From: Rhodococcus sp. 06-462-5
GTDB lineage: Bacteria; Actinomycetota; Actinomycetes; Mycobacteriales; Mycobacteriaceae
Assembly: GCF_002258315.1 (NCBI RefSeq)
Contig: NZ_NOYD01000058.1
Location: 1 to 52,465, forward strand
Length of the DNA stretch: 52,465 nucleotides
Direction of reading: 5' to 3'
The translations under genes were made by a program, and so were the position numbers. Position 1 is the stretch's first letter. Each line of letters opens with the position of its first letter. Of this stretch, positions 25,198 to 34,301 are shown piece after piece. The notes beneath the pieces were generated by a model. That model searched no databases. It saw only the letters and a list, made by a program, of their open reading frames with translations, and was not told the origin of the DNA.

Positions 25198-25647
25198 GTG
25201 ACAACCGTGGAATCTTGCATCTTCTGTGCCATCGTCGCCGGCGACGCCCCCGCACACCGCGTGTTCGAGAACGACCACGCGATGGCCTTTCTCGACATCC
25301 GGCCGGTCAGTCGAGGACACCTGCTCGTCGTCCCGCGCGAGCACGCCATGGATCTGAACTCGACCCATCCGGACGCGGCCGTCGACGTGTTTCGCGTCGG
25401 GCACACGCTGGCGCGCGCCGTGCGCCACTCGGACCTGCGCGCCGACGGAGCCAATCTCGTGATCAACGACGGCAAGGCTGCGTTTCAGACGGTCTTCCAC
25501 CTGCATCTGCACGTGGTGCCTCGCTGGCATCGCGACCGGCTGCGGTTCGCCACCGGGTTGGTGACGCGTCGCCTGCGTGAGCCCGAGCATGTCGCGGACG
25601 CCGTTCGCGTCGGGTTGGCCCGGCTGAACGGCGAATCGACGGCATGA
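25198..25647 (+). CDS. HIT-family nucleotide hydrolase/transferase
   Basis: 149 residues with the histidine triad HLHLHVV (H101, H103, H105), preceded by an N-terminal CIFCAIVAGDAPAH (a C-x-x-C typical of Hint/Fhit-like proteins) and FLDIRPVSRGHLLVVPREH. It likely hydrolyses phosphoramidate or dinucleoside polyphosphate bonds. It has a GTG start. Its stop overlaps the ATG of the S51 peptidase gene, so the two are translated together. Confidence 0.9.
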   Translation: MTTVESCIFCAIVAGDAPAHRVFENDHAMAFLDIRPVSRGHLLVVPREHAMDLNSTHPDAAVDVFRVGHTLARAVRHSDLRADGANLVINDGKAAFQTVFHLHLHVVPRWHRDRLRFATGLVTRRLREPEHVADAVRVGLARLNGESTA

Positions 25648-26288
25648 AGCTGTTCCTGTCGTCGTACCGATTCGGCGGTCACTCCGATGCCTTCGTCGAA
25701 CTGACCGGGCCGCCGTCCGATCTCGCGGTCATCGCGAACGCATCGGACGCGTGGCCTGCTGCCGCTCGCGAATCCTCGCTTCGCAGCGAGTTCGGTCCGC
25801 TGCGCGCGCTCGGGTACCGGCCCGCGGAGCTGGATCTGCGCGAGTACGTGGGTCGGGCCGCCGCCTTCGAGCGCGCACTGGACGGCTTCGGTGCGGTGTG
25901 GGTGCGCGGGGGCAACACCTTCGTCCTGCGCGCTCAGCTCGCCCGCTCGGGTGCGGACGAGATTCTGGCCGACCGTATTCGGCGGGGATCGATCGTGTAC
26001 GGCGGATACAGTGCGGGCGCGTGTGTGGCCGCACCGTCGTTGAACGGAGTCGAGGACGCGGACGACCCAGGCGAGGTTCGGCCCGCCACCGGTGTCGATC
26101 CGGTATGGACCGGGCTGGGTCTGGTCGATTTCTCGATTGTCCCGCACCTGGATTCCGTTCTGGACGAGAACGATTCGGGGCATGCGACGGTGCAACGCCT
26201 ACGCCGGGACGGTATCGACTGCCATGGGTTGACCGACGACCAGGCCATTGTCGTCGACGCGTCGGGAACGCGTGTGCTCGGTAGTTGA
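25644..26288 (+). CDS. Peptidase S51 family protein (dipeptidase E/cyanophycinase-like)
   Basis: 214 residues of class-I glutamine-amidotransferase-like fold. The nucleophile elbow is YGGYSAGACV with S123, and GAVWVRGGNTFVLR precedes it. A later histidine in IVPHLDSVLDEN completes a likely Ser-His site. S51 enzymes cleave Asp-X dipeptides or cyanophycin. The substrate is not set by context; the partner HIT gene overlaps by 4 nt. Confidence 0.85.
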   Translation: MKLFLSSYRFGGHSDAFVELTGPPSDLAVIANASDAWPAAARESSLRSEFGPLRALGYRPAELDLREYVGRAAAFERALDGFGAVWVRGGNTFVLRAQLARSGADEILADRIRRGSIVYGGYSAGACVAAPSLNGVEDADDPGEVRPATGVDPVWTGLGLVDFSIVPHLDSVLDENDSGHATVQRLRRDGIDCHGLTDDQAIVVDASGTRVLGS

Positions 26289-26295
26289 ACCTCGG

Positions 26296-26607
26296 TCAAC
26301 CCAGGCGGGCCAGTGGGGCGAGACGGTCCAGCGAGGACCATGCCAGCGAGCACCGCCTGGCGGTCATTTCGTCTGCGTCGAGCACCAGCATGTCGAACAA
26401 CTGCCGAGGGGCCTGATGCCACGAGTCGGCAATCTGCGTGACGGTTGCTCGATCGAAGAGCCCGGACTGCGTCAACGCCTGAACCCATTCGTCGATCTCG
26501 CCTCGGTGAATGCGCTCGATGGTGTCGTATTCGATTCCGCCCCCGAGGAATTCGTACGAGAACATCGCGGCCACGTAGTTCCAGGAGTCACTTCCGGGAT
26601 CGATCAT
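26296..26607 (-). CDS. Small protein, paralogue of 20414-20740
   Basis: 103 residues, function unknown. It shares with the protein at 20414-20740 the core EW..ALT.SGLF...V..I...W...P..L..MLV...DE....R. No signal peptide is seen. A strong AGGAGG site precedes the ATG at 26607, and an 8-bp hairpin sits just upstream of that site. It converges on the S51 peptidase gene with a 7-nt gap. Confidence 0.65.
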   Translation of the reverse strand: MIDPGSDSWNYVAAMFSYEFLGGGIEYDTIERIHRGEIDEWVQALTQSGLFDRATVTQIADSWHQAPRQLFDMLVLDADEMTARRCSLAWSSLDRLAPLARLG

Positions 26608-26626
26608 GGTGCAGCCTCCTTGTCGA

Positions 26627-26648
26627 CTCGCACCGCATGGGGTGCGAG
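26627..26648. promoter_or_regulatory. Inverted repeat in the leader of the small gene
   Basis: CTCGCACC (26627-26634) and GGTGCGAG (26641-26648) form a perfect 8-bp stem with a 6-nt loop, a few nt upstream of the Shine-Dalgarno of the gene starting at 26607. It could be an operator or an mRNA hairpin. Confidence 0.45.
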
Positions 26649-26799
26649 GTTCGCTGCGCTGGACGCTAGCGTGACGAACTACAAATTTACGTGTCGGCGA
26701 CGCATCGATCTGGTAACGCCTGAGGCTGGTGTTACTGATGTGACTCGCTTCCGGAAAACGCTCACCCTCCTCCGCACAGGGTGGGTAGAGTCCGCGTTC

Positions 26800-27315
26800 G
26801 TGGGCACCCGAGCCGTCGCAGCGTCGATCGCAGCGATCGTATGCGGGCTGGCCGGATGCTCGAACGCGCCGGGCACCGAGGCCGATCCGGATTCGTCGGT
26901 TACAGCCGACCGGCCCGTCACCGAAGAACTCTTCGTCGGTGAATGCGGGTCGATGGACGACACGGAAGTGCAGAGCCTCACGGCCGTATCCGACCTGACG
27001 GCGGTGTCCGAGAACGCCGTTCGTTGTCGATGGGAATCCGCGACCGGCGCGTACGCGATGTTCACCTGGTACCGCGGCAGCCCCATCGACCGAGAGCGTT
27101 CCGTGGCCGAAGCCGTCGGCCGCACCATCGAGCGCATCGATGTGGACGGTCACCCGGGATTCACCGCCGCGGCGTCGGGAGCGTCGTGCGAGGCCGGGGT
27201 CGAGAACGGGGACGGCTTCGTGCACTGGTCCGTCAACTACGTGATCGACGGCCCCCGCGATTCCTGCGACGTCGTCGAGGATCTGGCCAGAACCACGATC
27301 TCGAAGGCGAAGTAG
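26800..27315 (+). CDS. DUF3558-type lipoprotein
   Basis: 171 residues from a GTG start. The signal ends in CGLAGC, giving a lipidated C20. The mature part has a short linker rich in D/T/S and a DUF3558-like domain with paired cysteines (GECGSMDD, VRCRWES, GASCEAG, RDSCDVV). Such proteins are exported lipoproteins of mycolate-containing actinobacteria with unknown roles. It is followed 4 nt later by a second member, so the two are probably one operon. Confidence 0.75.
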   Translation: MGTRAVAASIAAIVCGLAGCSNAPGTEADPDSSVTADRPVTEELFVGECGSMDDTEVQSLTAVSDLTAVSENAVRCRWESATGAYAMFTWYRGSPIDRERSVAEAVGRTIERIDVDGHPGFTAAASGASCEAGVENGDGFVHWSVNYVIDGPRDSCDVVEDLARTTISKAK

Positions 27316-27319
27316 CCCG

Positions 27320-27856
27320 ATGACGCCGTTCCCCTGCACCGATTCCTACCGTCGCATCCTCGCCGCTGCCGTCGTCACTGCAGCCGTCGGCACCGGATGC
27401 ACCACCACCGTGGCCGGTACGGCGGTTCCCGCTCGATCAGGCGGCAGCGGACAGTTCGACAAACTGCTCGAGGAGTGCATCGCCGTCCCGGATCCCACCA
27501 TCGCCGACACAGTGGGTGTCGACCTGGTCGATCAGTACTTCTACGGTGCAGTGTGCATGTGGACCGGCATCGGTGCCGCCGGACTCGTCGACGTGACCTT
27601 CGCCTGGTTCGAGAACGATGCACTCTCGCGCGAGCGAGACCTGGCCGATCGGCTCGACTACGCGACCGAGGACGTCGACGTCGCAGGCACCACAGCGTTC
27701 CTGTCACGACGACCGGCAGACCCGTTGTCGTGCGGAATCAGCGCGGCGTACTCGGGCGTCATCACCTGGTGGGTGCAGTACCGAGGCACCAGTCCGACCG
27801 ACCCGTGCGGCGCCGCCACCGAACTGGCAGAACTGACACTGCAACGCAACCAGTGA
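27320..27856 (+). CDS. DUF3558-type lipoprotein, second copy
   Basis: 178 residues. The signal sequence ends in AAVGTGC (C27), a lipobox. The mature domain has the same cysteine spacing and a CMWTG...FAWFEND strand pattern as the upstream lipoprotein, and ends with SPTDPCGAATELAELTL. Tandem duplication and divergence from the preceding gene is likely. Role unknown. Confidence 0.75.
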   Translation: MTPFPCTDSYRRILAAAVVTAAVGTGCTTTVAGTAVPARSGGSGQFDKLLEECIAVPDPTIADTVGVDLVDQYFYGAVCMWTGIGAAGLVDVTFAWFENDALSRERDLADRLDYATEDVDVAGTTAFLSRRPADPLSCGISAAYSGVITWWVQYRGTSPTDPCGAATELAELTLQRNQ

Positions 27857-27946
27857 CCGAGCATCGACCGACCCCGACTCCGCCTCACGCGCGGCCGTGA
27901 CAGACTCGAGTGTCGACGGTCACATTTTCGAAGTGAGGAGACCGAG

Positions 27947-29329
27947 ATGTCGGTGACGACCGATGCAGATGCCCGCCTGAGCGAGCTCGAATCCCTTCTT
28001 TCGCCCGGCTCGGTGGTGACCGACCCGGACATCACCGAGGGCTACCGACGCGACTGGGCGAAGGATCCCGACGCCGGTACCCCTCTTGCCGTCGTGCGCG
28101 CACAGTCCACCGAGGACGTTCGTGCCGTCATGCGGTGGGCCACCGAGCACAACGTGGCGGTCGTCCCACGCGGCGCGGGATCGGGATTGTCCGGTGGAGC
28201 CACCGCCGTGGACGGCGGAATCGTGCTCACCACCGAGTTGATGCGAGAGATCACCGTCGATCCGGTGACTCGCATCGCCGTCGTACAACCCGGGCTGCTC
28301 AACGCAGAGGTCAAGAAGGCCGTCGCGGAACACGGCCTATGGTACCCACCGGATCCGTCCTCGTTCGAGATGTGTTCCATCGGAGGCAATGCGGCCACCA
28401 ATGCGGGCGGACTGTGCTGCGTGAAGTACGGCGTCACCACCGATTACGTTCTCGGTCTCGAGGTCGTCCTGGCCGACGGTACCGCCGTCCGGCTCGGCGG
28501 TCCACGACTGAAAGACGTTGCGGGACTGTCTCTTGCGAAGCTGTTCGTCGGCTCCGAGGGAACGCTGGGCATCATCACCGAAATCACACTTCGATTGATT
28601 CCGGCGCAACCTCCGGCCAGTACGGTGGTCGCCTCGTTCGCGTCGGTGCACGACGCAACCGCCGCAATTCTGGCCATCACCCGGACACTGCGCCCGTCGA
28701 TGCTCGAGTTCATGGACCGTGCGTCCATCGGTGCCGTCGAAGATGCCATGAACATGGGACTCGATCGCGAGGCGGCGGCGATGCTCATCGCTCGGTCCGA
28801 CTCCCCCGGTGCCGACCGAGGCCGCGAGATCGAGATCATGGCGGCCGCATGCACCGAGGCCGGTGCCTCGGATGTCTTCACCACCGACGACCCCGATGAG
28901 GGCGAGGCCTTCGCTGCCGCACGGCGATTCGCGATTCCCGCGGTCGAGCGACTCGGCAGTCTACTGCTCGAGGACGTCGGGGTTCCACTGCCCGCACTCC
29001 CCGCCCTCGTGGACGGAATCGCCGAGCTGTCCACGAAATACGATGTGCTGGTGGCGGTCATCGCCCACGCCGGCGACGGAAACACCCACCCGCTGATCGT
29101 CTTCGACCCCGAGGACGCCGACATGACCCGTCGCGCCAACATCGCGTTCGGCGCGATCATGGATCTGGCAATTTCGTTGGGCGGCACCATCACCGGTGAA
29201 CACGGCGTCGGTCGCCTCAAGAAGGCGTGGCTGCCCGATCAGGTCGGTGAGGACGTCATGGAACTGACCCGCCGAATCAAGACCGCACTCGATCCGGCGG
29301 GCATCCTCAACCCGGGTGCTGTGCTGTGA
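27947..29329 (+). CDS. FAD-binding oxidase, GlcD/D-lactate dehydrogenase-like
   Basis: 460 residues of the VAO/PCMH flavoprotein family. The FAD-binding stretch VPRGAGSGLSGGATAVDGG lies near residue 73, followed by YPPDPSSFEMCSIGGNAATN. The C-terminal substrate domain ends with GTITGEHGVGRLKKAWL, typical of GlcD and of D-lactate and 2-hydroxyglutarate dehydrogenases. A GAGGAG site precedes the ATG. No GlcE or GlcF partner genes are adjacent, so a single-subunit 2-hydroxyacid dehydrogenase is more likely than a glycolate oxidase complex. Confidence 0.88.
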   Translation: MSVTTDADARLSELESLLSPGSVVTDPDITEGYRRDWAKDPDAGTPLAVVRAQSTEDVRAVMRWATEHNVAVVPRGAGSGLSGGATAVDGGIVLTTELMREITVDPVTRIAVVQPGLLNAEVKKAVAEHGLWYPPDPSSFEMCSIGGNAATNAGGLCCVKYGVTTDYVLGLEVVLADGTAVRLGGPRLKDVAGLSLAKLFVGSEGTLGIITEITLRLIPAQPPASTVVASFASVHDATAAILAITRTLRPSMLEFMDRASIGAVEDAMNMGLDREAAAMLIARSDSPGADRGREIEIMAAACTEAGASDVFTTDDPDEGEAFAAARRFAIPAVERLGSLLLEDVGVPLPALPALVDGIAELSTKYDVLVAVIAHAGDGNTHPLIVFDPEDADMTRRANIAFGAIMDLAISLGGTITGEHGVGRLKKAWLPDQVGEDVMELTRRIKTALDPAGILNPGAVL

Positions 29330-29398
29330 GCAGAGCGGCTGACGCCGCACGTGCGCGCAACTTCGTAGCAGGGGTAGAACTTTCGTGCACGACCTCGG

Positions 29399-30703
29399 TC
29401 AACCGGTGAACCCGTCCGCCACCGTCAGTACTTCGTCGAGGATCTCCAGTCCTTGACGAATCTCGTCCTCGGACGTCGTCAGCGGCGGGGCGATCTGGAG
29501 GCGGTTGCCTGCGACGAACGGCCACAGACCGCGGGACTTCGCCGCGGCGGTCACCGTGCCCATGGCCGCCGCGTCCTTGCCCGACGCGGCGAACGGCACC
29601 AGTGGTTCCCTCGTCGTGCCGTCCTTGACCAGTTCGACGGCCCAGAAGAATCCCTTGCCGCGCACCTCACCCACGCTCGGATGTGATTCGGCCAGCTTCG
29701 ACAGGCCTGCGCCGAGTACGTCCTCGCCGACGTGGCGCACGTGCGGAAGGATCTTGTCGCGCTCGAACACTCCGATGGATGCCACGCCCGCGGCGCACCC
29801 GAGCACGTGGCCGGAGTAGGTCAACCCGCCTGGATACGGCTTGTGATCGAACTGCGAGGCGATCCTCTCCGAAATCACGACTCCGCCAAGGGGCACGTAC
29901 CCGGAGTTGACTCCCTTGGCGAACGTGATCAGATCCGGTGTCACATCCCACGCCTGGCATGCGAACCACTCACCGATGCGCCCGAATCCGACCATCACTT
30001 CGTCGGCAATGTAGACGATTCCGTACTTGTCGCACAGCGCCCGAACGCCGGCCAGATAGCCGGGCGGAGGGATCAGCACACCGTTGGTGCCGATGACCGA
30101 TTCGAGGATGAGGCCGGCAATGTTCTGCGCGCCCTCGAGCACGATGACCTGCTCCAGATGCGCCAGTGCTGCCGCCGTCTCGTCCTCGGGAGTCGTTGTG
30201 CCCCAGGGCGACCGGTACGGATACGGCCCGAAGAAGCGCACGACGTCGACGTTGGTGGGTTCGGTGCCCCATCGCCGAGGCTCGCCGGTGAGACCGATCG
30301 CAACTCCGGTTCCACCGTGGTACGAGCGATACGCGGCAAGCATCTTCGTACGCCCGGTGTGCTGCCGCGCCAGCCGCACCGCGTGCTCGACGGCTTCCGC
30401 GCCACCGGTCGTGAAGAACACTCGGTTGAGATCACCCGGGGCGCGATCGGCGATCAGCGCGGCGAGTTCACTGCGTTTGTTGTTGGCCACGGTCGGGGAG
30501 ATGGTCGTCAGTACCTGCGCCTGCTCGACTATGGCGGCGACCACGTCGGGGTGTTGATGGCCGAGATTGACGTTGACCAACTGCGAAGAGAAGTCCAGGT
30601 ATCGGTTGCCCTTGTCGTCCCAGAACCACGATCCCTCCGCACCTTCGACGGTGATCGGGTTCAGTTCGGCCTGCGCCGCCCAGGAGTAGAACACGTGATC
30701 CAT
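29399..30703 (-). CDS. Class III aminotransferase (beta-alanine/aspartate aminotransferase family)
   Basis: 434 residues of omega-aminotransferase fold. PLP lysine K263 lies in LITFAKGVNSGYVPLGGV, with ADEVMVGFGRIG upstream and FFTTGGAEAVEHAVRLAR near 96. As the last gene of the pyrimidine-degradation operon it is expected to deaminate beta-alanine or 3-aminoisobutyrate to a semialdehyde, with pyruvate as a likely acceptor. Its ATG abuts the TAG of the binding-protein gene. Specificity is inferred from the operon. Confidence 0.88.
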   Translation of the reverse strand: MDHVFYSWAAQAELNPITVEGAEGSWFWDDKGNRYLDFSSQLVNVNLGHQHPDVVAAIVEQAQVLTTISPTVANNKRSELAALIADRAPGDLNRVFFTTGGAEAVEHAVRLARQHTGRTKMLAAYRSYHGGTGVAIGLTGEPRRWGTEPTNVDVVRFFGPYPYRSPWGTTTPEDETAAALAHLEQVIVLEGAQNIAGLILESVIGTNGVLIPPPGYLAGVRALCDKYGIVYIADEVMVGFGRIGEWFACQAWDVTPDLITFAKGVNSGYVPLGGVVISERIASQFDHKPYPGGLTYSGHVLGCAAGVASIGVFERDKILPHVRHVGEDVLGAGLSKLAESHPSVGEVRGKGFFWAVELVKDGTTREPLVPFAASGKDAAAMGTVTAAAKSRGLWPFVAGNRLQIAPPLTTSEDEIRQGLEILDEVLTVADGFTG

Positions 30704-31840
30704 CTACTTGCCGCCTTCCTCCAGTGTGACCTCTATCGGAGCGTACGACTCCCCGGTGACGTCCACACCGTCGGCCTTCAACAAATCGAGCGCCTGCGTG
30801 ACGTACTCGTTGGTGTACGCCTCGGCATCGGGATCGGCGGTCAGCACCGTCGATCCTTCGGCATTCTTGGTGCTCTTGGCGATGTCGACCGTCTGCTGCC
30901 AGGCCGCCTCGTCGATCATGCCGATGCCCTCCGCGGACGGCCAGATCAGTTTGTTGACCTCGTTGACCTGCCAGAGCTGGTGACTCGCGCCGAGTGTCGA
31001 GCCCGCAGCGACGGTGATGTCGCGGCACGTTTCGACGTTGTCGCGGCAGAAGATCCAGCCCTTCAACGATGCCGCCAGGAATTTGACGGTCTGCTCCTGG
31101 TACGCCTCGTCGGACAGCTTGTCCGTGTTCGCCCAGATCGCGTCCTGCAGCATCGCGACGCCGTCGTCGTTCCAGTTCAGCGATGTGAAATCGTCTGCGG
31201 TGTAGAGCGCACCGGTTGCGGGGTTCACGGTCTCGAGCAACTGCGCGTACTCGTTGTACGACATCGCTTGGGCTGCAGCGATATCACCGGACAACAGGCC
31301 GTTCATGTCGAACTGCTGCTGCACCAACGTCACGTCGGAGGGACTGACCCCGGCTTTGGTCATACCGGCGAACAGCTCGAATTCGTTTCCGTAGCCCCAG
31401 TTTCCGACGGTCTTGCCCTGAAGGTCGGCGGGTGAGGCGATGTTCTGATCCTTGAACGAGACCTGCAAGGTGCCCGACTTCTGGTAGATCTGGGCCACGT
31501 CGGTGATGCCGGCTCCGGCCTCACGGGACGCGAGGGCCTTCGGTACCCACGCCACGGCATAATCGGCTTGTCCCTGCGCGAGCACGGTTTGCGGGACGAT
31601 ATCCGTTCCACCGTCGAGGATTTCGACGTCGAGCCCCTGTTCGGCATAGAAGCCCTGATCGACGGCGGCGAGGTAGCCCGCGAACTGGCCCTGTTTGAAC
31701 CACTGCAGTTGCAGCTTGATCGTGGTGTCCCCGTCGGCACCGGTCTCGGTGTCGGTCGTGGTGGTACTGCACGCCGAGGCGACCACTGCCAGCGCCATCA
31801 CGGCGGCGAGAAGAGATCGAGGGGTTCGGGTGATCTTCAC
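30704..31840 (-). CDS. ABC transporter substrate-binding lipoprotein, NMT1/THI5-like
   Basis: About 378 residues. The signal ends in VVASAC (lipid-anchored cysteine, about residue 24). The mature domain has LQLQWFKQGQFAGYLAAVDQ and later GNWGYGNEFELF, typical of NMT1/THI5-like binding proteins that capture pyrimidine-like ligands. The GTG at 31840 is preferred over the ATG at 31846 because AGGAG then lies 6 nt upstream, whereas it touches the ATG. It works with the two permeases and ATPase upstream. Confidence 0.88.
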   Translation of the reverse strand: MKITRTPRSLLAAVMALAVVASACSTTTTDTETGADGDTTIKLQLQWFKQGQFAGYLAAVDQGFYAEQGLDVEILDGGTDIVPQTVLAQGQADYAVAWVPKALASREAGAGITDVAQIYQKSGTLQVSFKDQNIASPADLQGKTVGNWGYGNEFELFAGMTKAGVSPSDVTLVQQQFDMNGLLSGDIAAAQAMSYNEYAQLLETVNPATGALYTADDFTSLNWNDDGVAMLQDAIWANTDKLSDEAYQEQTVKFLAASLKGWIFCRDNVETCRDITVAAGSTLGASHQLWQVNEVNKLIWPSAEGIGMIDEAAWQQTVDIAKSTKNAEGSTVLTADPDAEAYTNEYVTQALDLLKADGVDVTGESYAPIEVTLEEGGK

Positions 31841-31849
31841 GTTCATCTC

Positions 31850-32593
31850 CTAGGTACGACGCCGGGACACGAGCTTCTCGAGCAGCAGAACAACCAGAAA
31901 GAAGAGCAACCCGACTGCGATGGCACCCATCACGTAGGCCCACGCCCGTGGGTAGGCCGTGTTCGCCGCGGCGGAGGTGATCCGCGACCCCAAACCGTTC
32001 TGCAGTCCACCGAAGTACTCGCAGATGATGGCAGCAATGACAGCATTGGGAGCGGCAACCCGCAACCCGGTGAAGATGTGCGGAACGGCGGACGGGAGGC
32101 GGACGATTCGGGTGAACTGCCAACCACCCACGGCATACGACGTCATGAGGTCGTGGTGCACGGCCGTGACCTGACGCAGTCCCTTCGCCGCACTGACGAA
32201 GACCGGGAAGAACACGACGATGGTGACCACGAGCCGGCGCGGTAGATCGGTGGTCGAGGAGAACATCGAGTTGAACACCGGCGCAAGAGCGACGATGGGA
32301 ACGGCTGCGGCACCCGCTGCCAACGGGGTGAGCAATTCGTCGACGATCCGCAGGCGAACCGCTGCCATTGCCGCGAGGAGACCGAGGACCGAGCCTGCGA
32401 TCAACCCCACGAGAGCATTGGTTCCCGTTGCCAGACTTGCCGATCCGATGTTTCCGAGGTTACGCACGAATTGCTCGGCGATGGCACTCGGCGACGGCAG
32501 CAGGAACGACGGAACCCCCGCGACGACCGTGAGCATTTGCCACAGTGCGAGCGCCGCTGCACCGAACACCACCGGTGGCAGCCAGAGCTTCAT
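31850..32593 (-). CDS. ABC transporter permease
   Basis: 247 residues with about six membrane helices. The EAA-type loop is near SYAVGGWQFTRIVRLPSAVP (about 150-170), which contacts the ATPase. It belongs to the SsuC/TauC/ThiX-like BPD permease class. It overlaps the ATPase gene by 4 nt. The operon has two permease genes, which implies a heterodimeric channel. Confidence 0.88.
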   Translation of the reverse strand: MKLWLPPVVFGAAALALWQMLTVVAGVPSFLLPSPSAIAEQFVRNLGNIGSASLATGTNALVGLIAGSVLGLLAAMAAVRLRIVDELLTPLAAGAAAVPIVALAPVFNSMFSSTTDLPRRLVVTIVVFFPVFVSAAKGLRQVTAVHHDLMTSYAVGGWQFTRIVRLPSAVPHIFTGLRVAAPNAVIAAIICEYFGGLQNGLGSRITSAAANTAYPRAWAYVMGAIAVGLLFFLVVLLLEKLVSRRRT

Positions 32594-33369
32594 CGCAGCT
32601 CCGCACTACGAACCGTACGGCCGTGCAACGCATCCCGAACCGCGGTGATGGAGGCGAAGAACTCCGCCGATTCGCGCGGATCTGAGTTCGCGTCGAATCT
32701 GCCGATCGTGAGCGTGTCGACGATCCGCCCCGGCCGAGGGGACATCACCACCACCCGATCGGACAGGTACACCGCTTCGGGAATCGAGTGGGTCACGAAC
32801 ACCACTGCCGCGCTCGACTCCTCGGCGATGCGCAGTAGGTCGTTCTGCATTTTCTCGCGGGTCATCTCGTCCAGGGCACCGAACGGTTCGTCCATCAGCA
32901 GCAGTCCCGGCGTTCGGGCCAGCGCTCGTGCGATCGCCACTCGCTGCTGCATCCCACCGGACAGCTGGCTGGGAAACTTCTCTGCGAAATCGGTGAGTCC
33001 GACGAGGTCCAGTAGTTCGCGAACCCGTTCTGCGCGTACGTTCTTGGGCACCTTGTGCAGTTCGAGCGGCAATGCGACGTTGGATTGCACTGTGCGCCAA
33101 TCGAGCAACCCGGCCTGCTGAAAGGCGATGCCGTACTTCTGTTCGACACGGGCTCGGCGAGCAGTCAGACCGAACACCGACACAGCACCGGACGTGGGTT
33201 GCTCGAGATCGGCAACGATGCGGAGCAACGTCGACTTACCGCACCCCGAAGGCCCGATGAGCGAGACGAATTCACCGGGGGCAATCGCCAGCGATACATC
33301 CTCCAGCGCAGTCACTCCCCCGTCGAACGTCTTCCCGACGCCCTCGACGAGTACCGCGTGCTCGGTCAT
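32590..33369 (-). CDS. ABC transporter ATP-binding protein
   Basis: 259 residues. Walker A is GPSGCGKST, the Q-loop region is AFQQAGLLDW, the signature is LSGGMQQRVAIARAL, Walker B is LLLMDEPFGALDE, and the H-loop is VFVTHSIPEAVYL. It is the nucleotide-binding subunit of the nitrate/sulfonate/pyrimidine (SsuB/TauB/ThiZ) class. The ATG at 33369 overlaps the stop of the upstream permease gene (ATGA), which decides the start. Confidence 0.93.
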   Translation of the reverse strand: MTEHAVLVEGVGKTFDGGVTALEDVSLAIAPGEFVSLIGPSGCGKSTLLRIVADLEQPTSGAVSVFGLTARRARVEQKYGIAFQQAGLLDWRTVQSNVALPLELHKVPKNVRAERVRELLDLVGLTDFAEKFPSQLSGGMQQRVAIARALARTPGLLLMDEPFGALDEMTREKMQNDLLRIAEESSAAVVFVTHSIPEAVYLSDRVVVMSPRPGRIVDTLTIGRFDANSDPRESAEFFASITAVRDALHGRTVRSAELR

Positions 33370-34301
33370 GACCGATCCTTTCGACCAGGTGAGCGGCCCG
33401 CGTACCGACCCAATGCGATGTCGAGCAGTGACACCAACCCGGTCACCACCAGTCCGAGCACCGCGGCGCCGAGAACGGCTGCGTACAGGCGGGATGCGTC
33501 TCCTGTTGCCTGCTGCGAGAACACGATGATCTGCCTGCCGATACCGCCGGTCGTTCCGGTGGAGATTTCGGCGACCACGGCACCGATCACGGCGGCGGCC
33601 GCGGCCAGACGCAGCGCCGGAATCAGATGAGGCACCGAGGCGGGTAGGCGTAGTCGAACGAGTGTGGTCCACCATCCGGACGCATAACTGTGCATCAGGT
33701 CCAACGCGGCCCGATCGGGTGCACGCAGGCCGCGCAGCATCCCCACCGCCACCGGGAAGAACGCGAGATACGACGCGATGACGGTGATGCTCATCCACGG
33801 CTGCCAGGCGTAACCGCCGATGGCGATCTTCCCGCCCCAGCCCGCGACGAGCGGTGCCAACGCGATCAGCGGAACCGTCTGCGAGACGATCACATACGGC
33901 AGCACGGACCGCTCGACCCACACGAATCGTTGCATCGCCACGGCCAGCACCAGCCCGACCACCGTCCCCAGCGCGAACCCCAGTACTGCGAGCCCGAAGG
34001 TGAACAGGCCACTGGACACGATCGCGGCACCGACACTGCGGGCCCCGGCGACGTTCACCTCGGGCTCGGTCAGCGCCGTCAACACCGACCACACGTGCGG
34101 TAGCGCGCCGTCGTCGGTGCGCGGAAGCACCCGAACTCCGGCGATACTCACCCCGTTCTCGGGGACGAGCACTTTCACCAGCTCCCAGAACACCAGCAGC
34201 AAGCCGACGGCCGCCACTGCCATCAACGGACGTCGTACTCCTCGACTCGCACCGGCGGGAGTAGGTGTCACCACCGAGGCCTGATCGAGAACGCTCGTCA
34301 C
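33366..34301 (-). CDS. ABC transporter permease, second copy
   Basis: 311 residues with a TM near 25-45 and a C-terminal permease core containing the EAA-like YASGWWTTLVRLRLPASVP. It is a longer paralogue of the permease at 31850-32593. The GTG at 34301 sits inside the stop of the LLM oxidoreductase gene (GTGA), which gives the start and shows coupling. Confidence 0.88.
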   Translation of the reverse strand: MTSVLDQASVVTPTPAGASRGVRRPLMAVAAVGLLLVFWELVKVLVPENGVSIAGVRVLPRTDDGALPHVWSVLTALTEPEVNVAGARSVGAAIVSSGLFTFGLAVLGFALGTVVGLVLAVAMQRFVWVERSVLPYVIVSQTVPLIALAPLVAGWGGKIAIGGYAWQPWMSITVIASYLAFFPVAVGMLRGLRAPDRAALDLMHSYASGWWTTLVRLRLPASVPHLIPALRLAAAAAVIGAVVAEISTGTTGGIGRQIIVFSQQATGDASRLYAAVLGAAVLGLVVTGLVSLLDIALGRYAGRSPGRKDRS

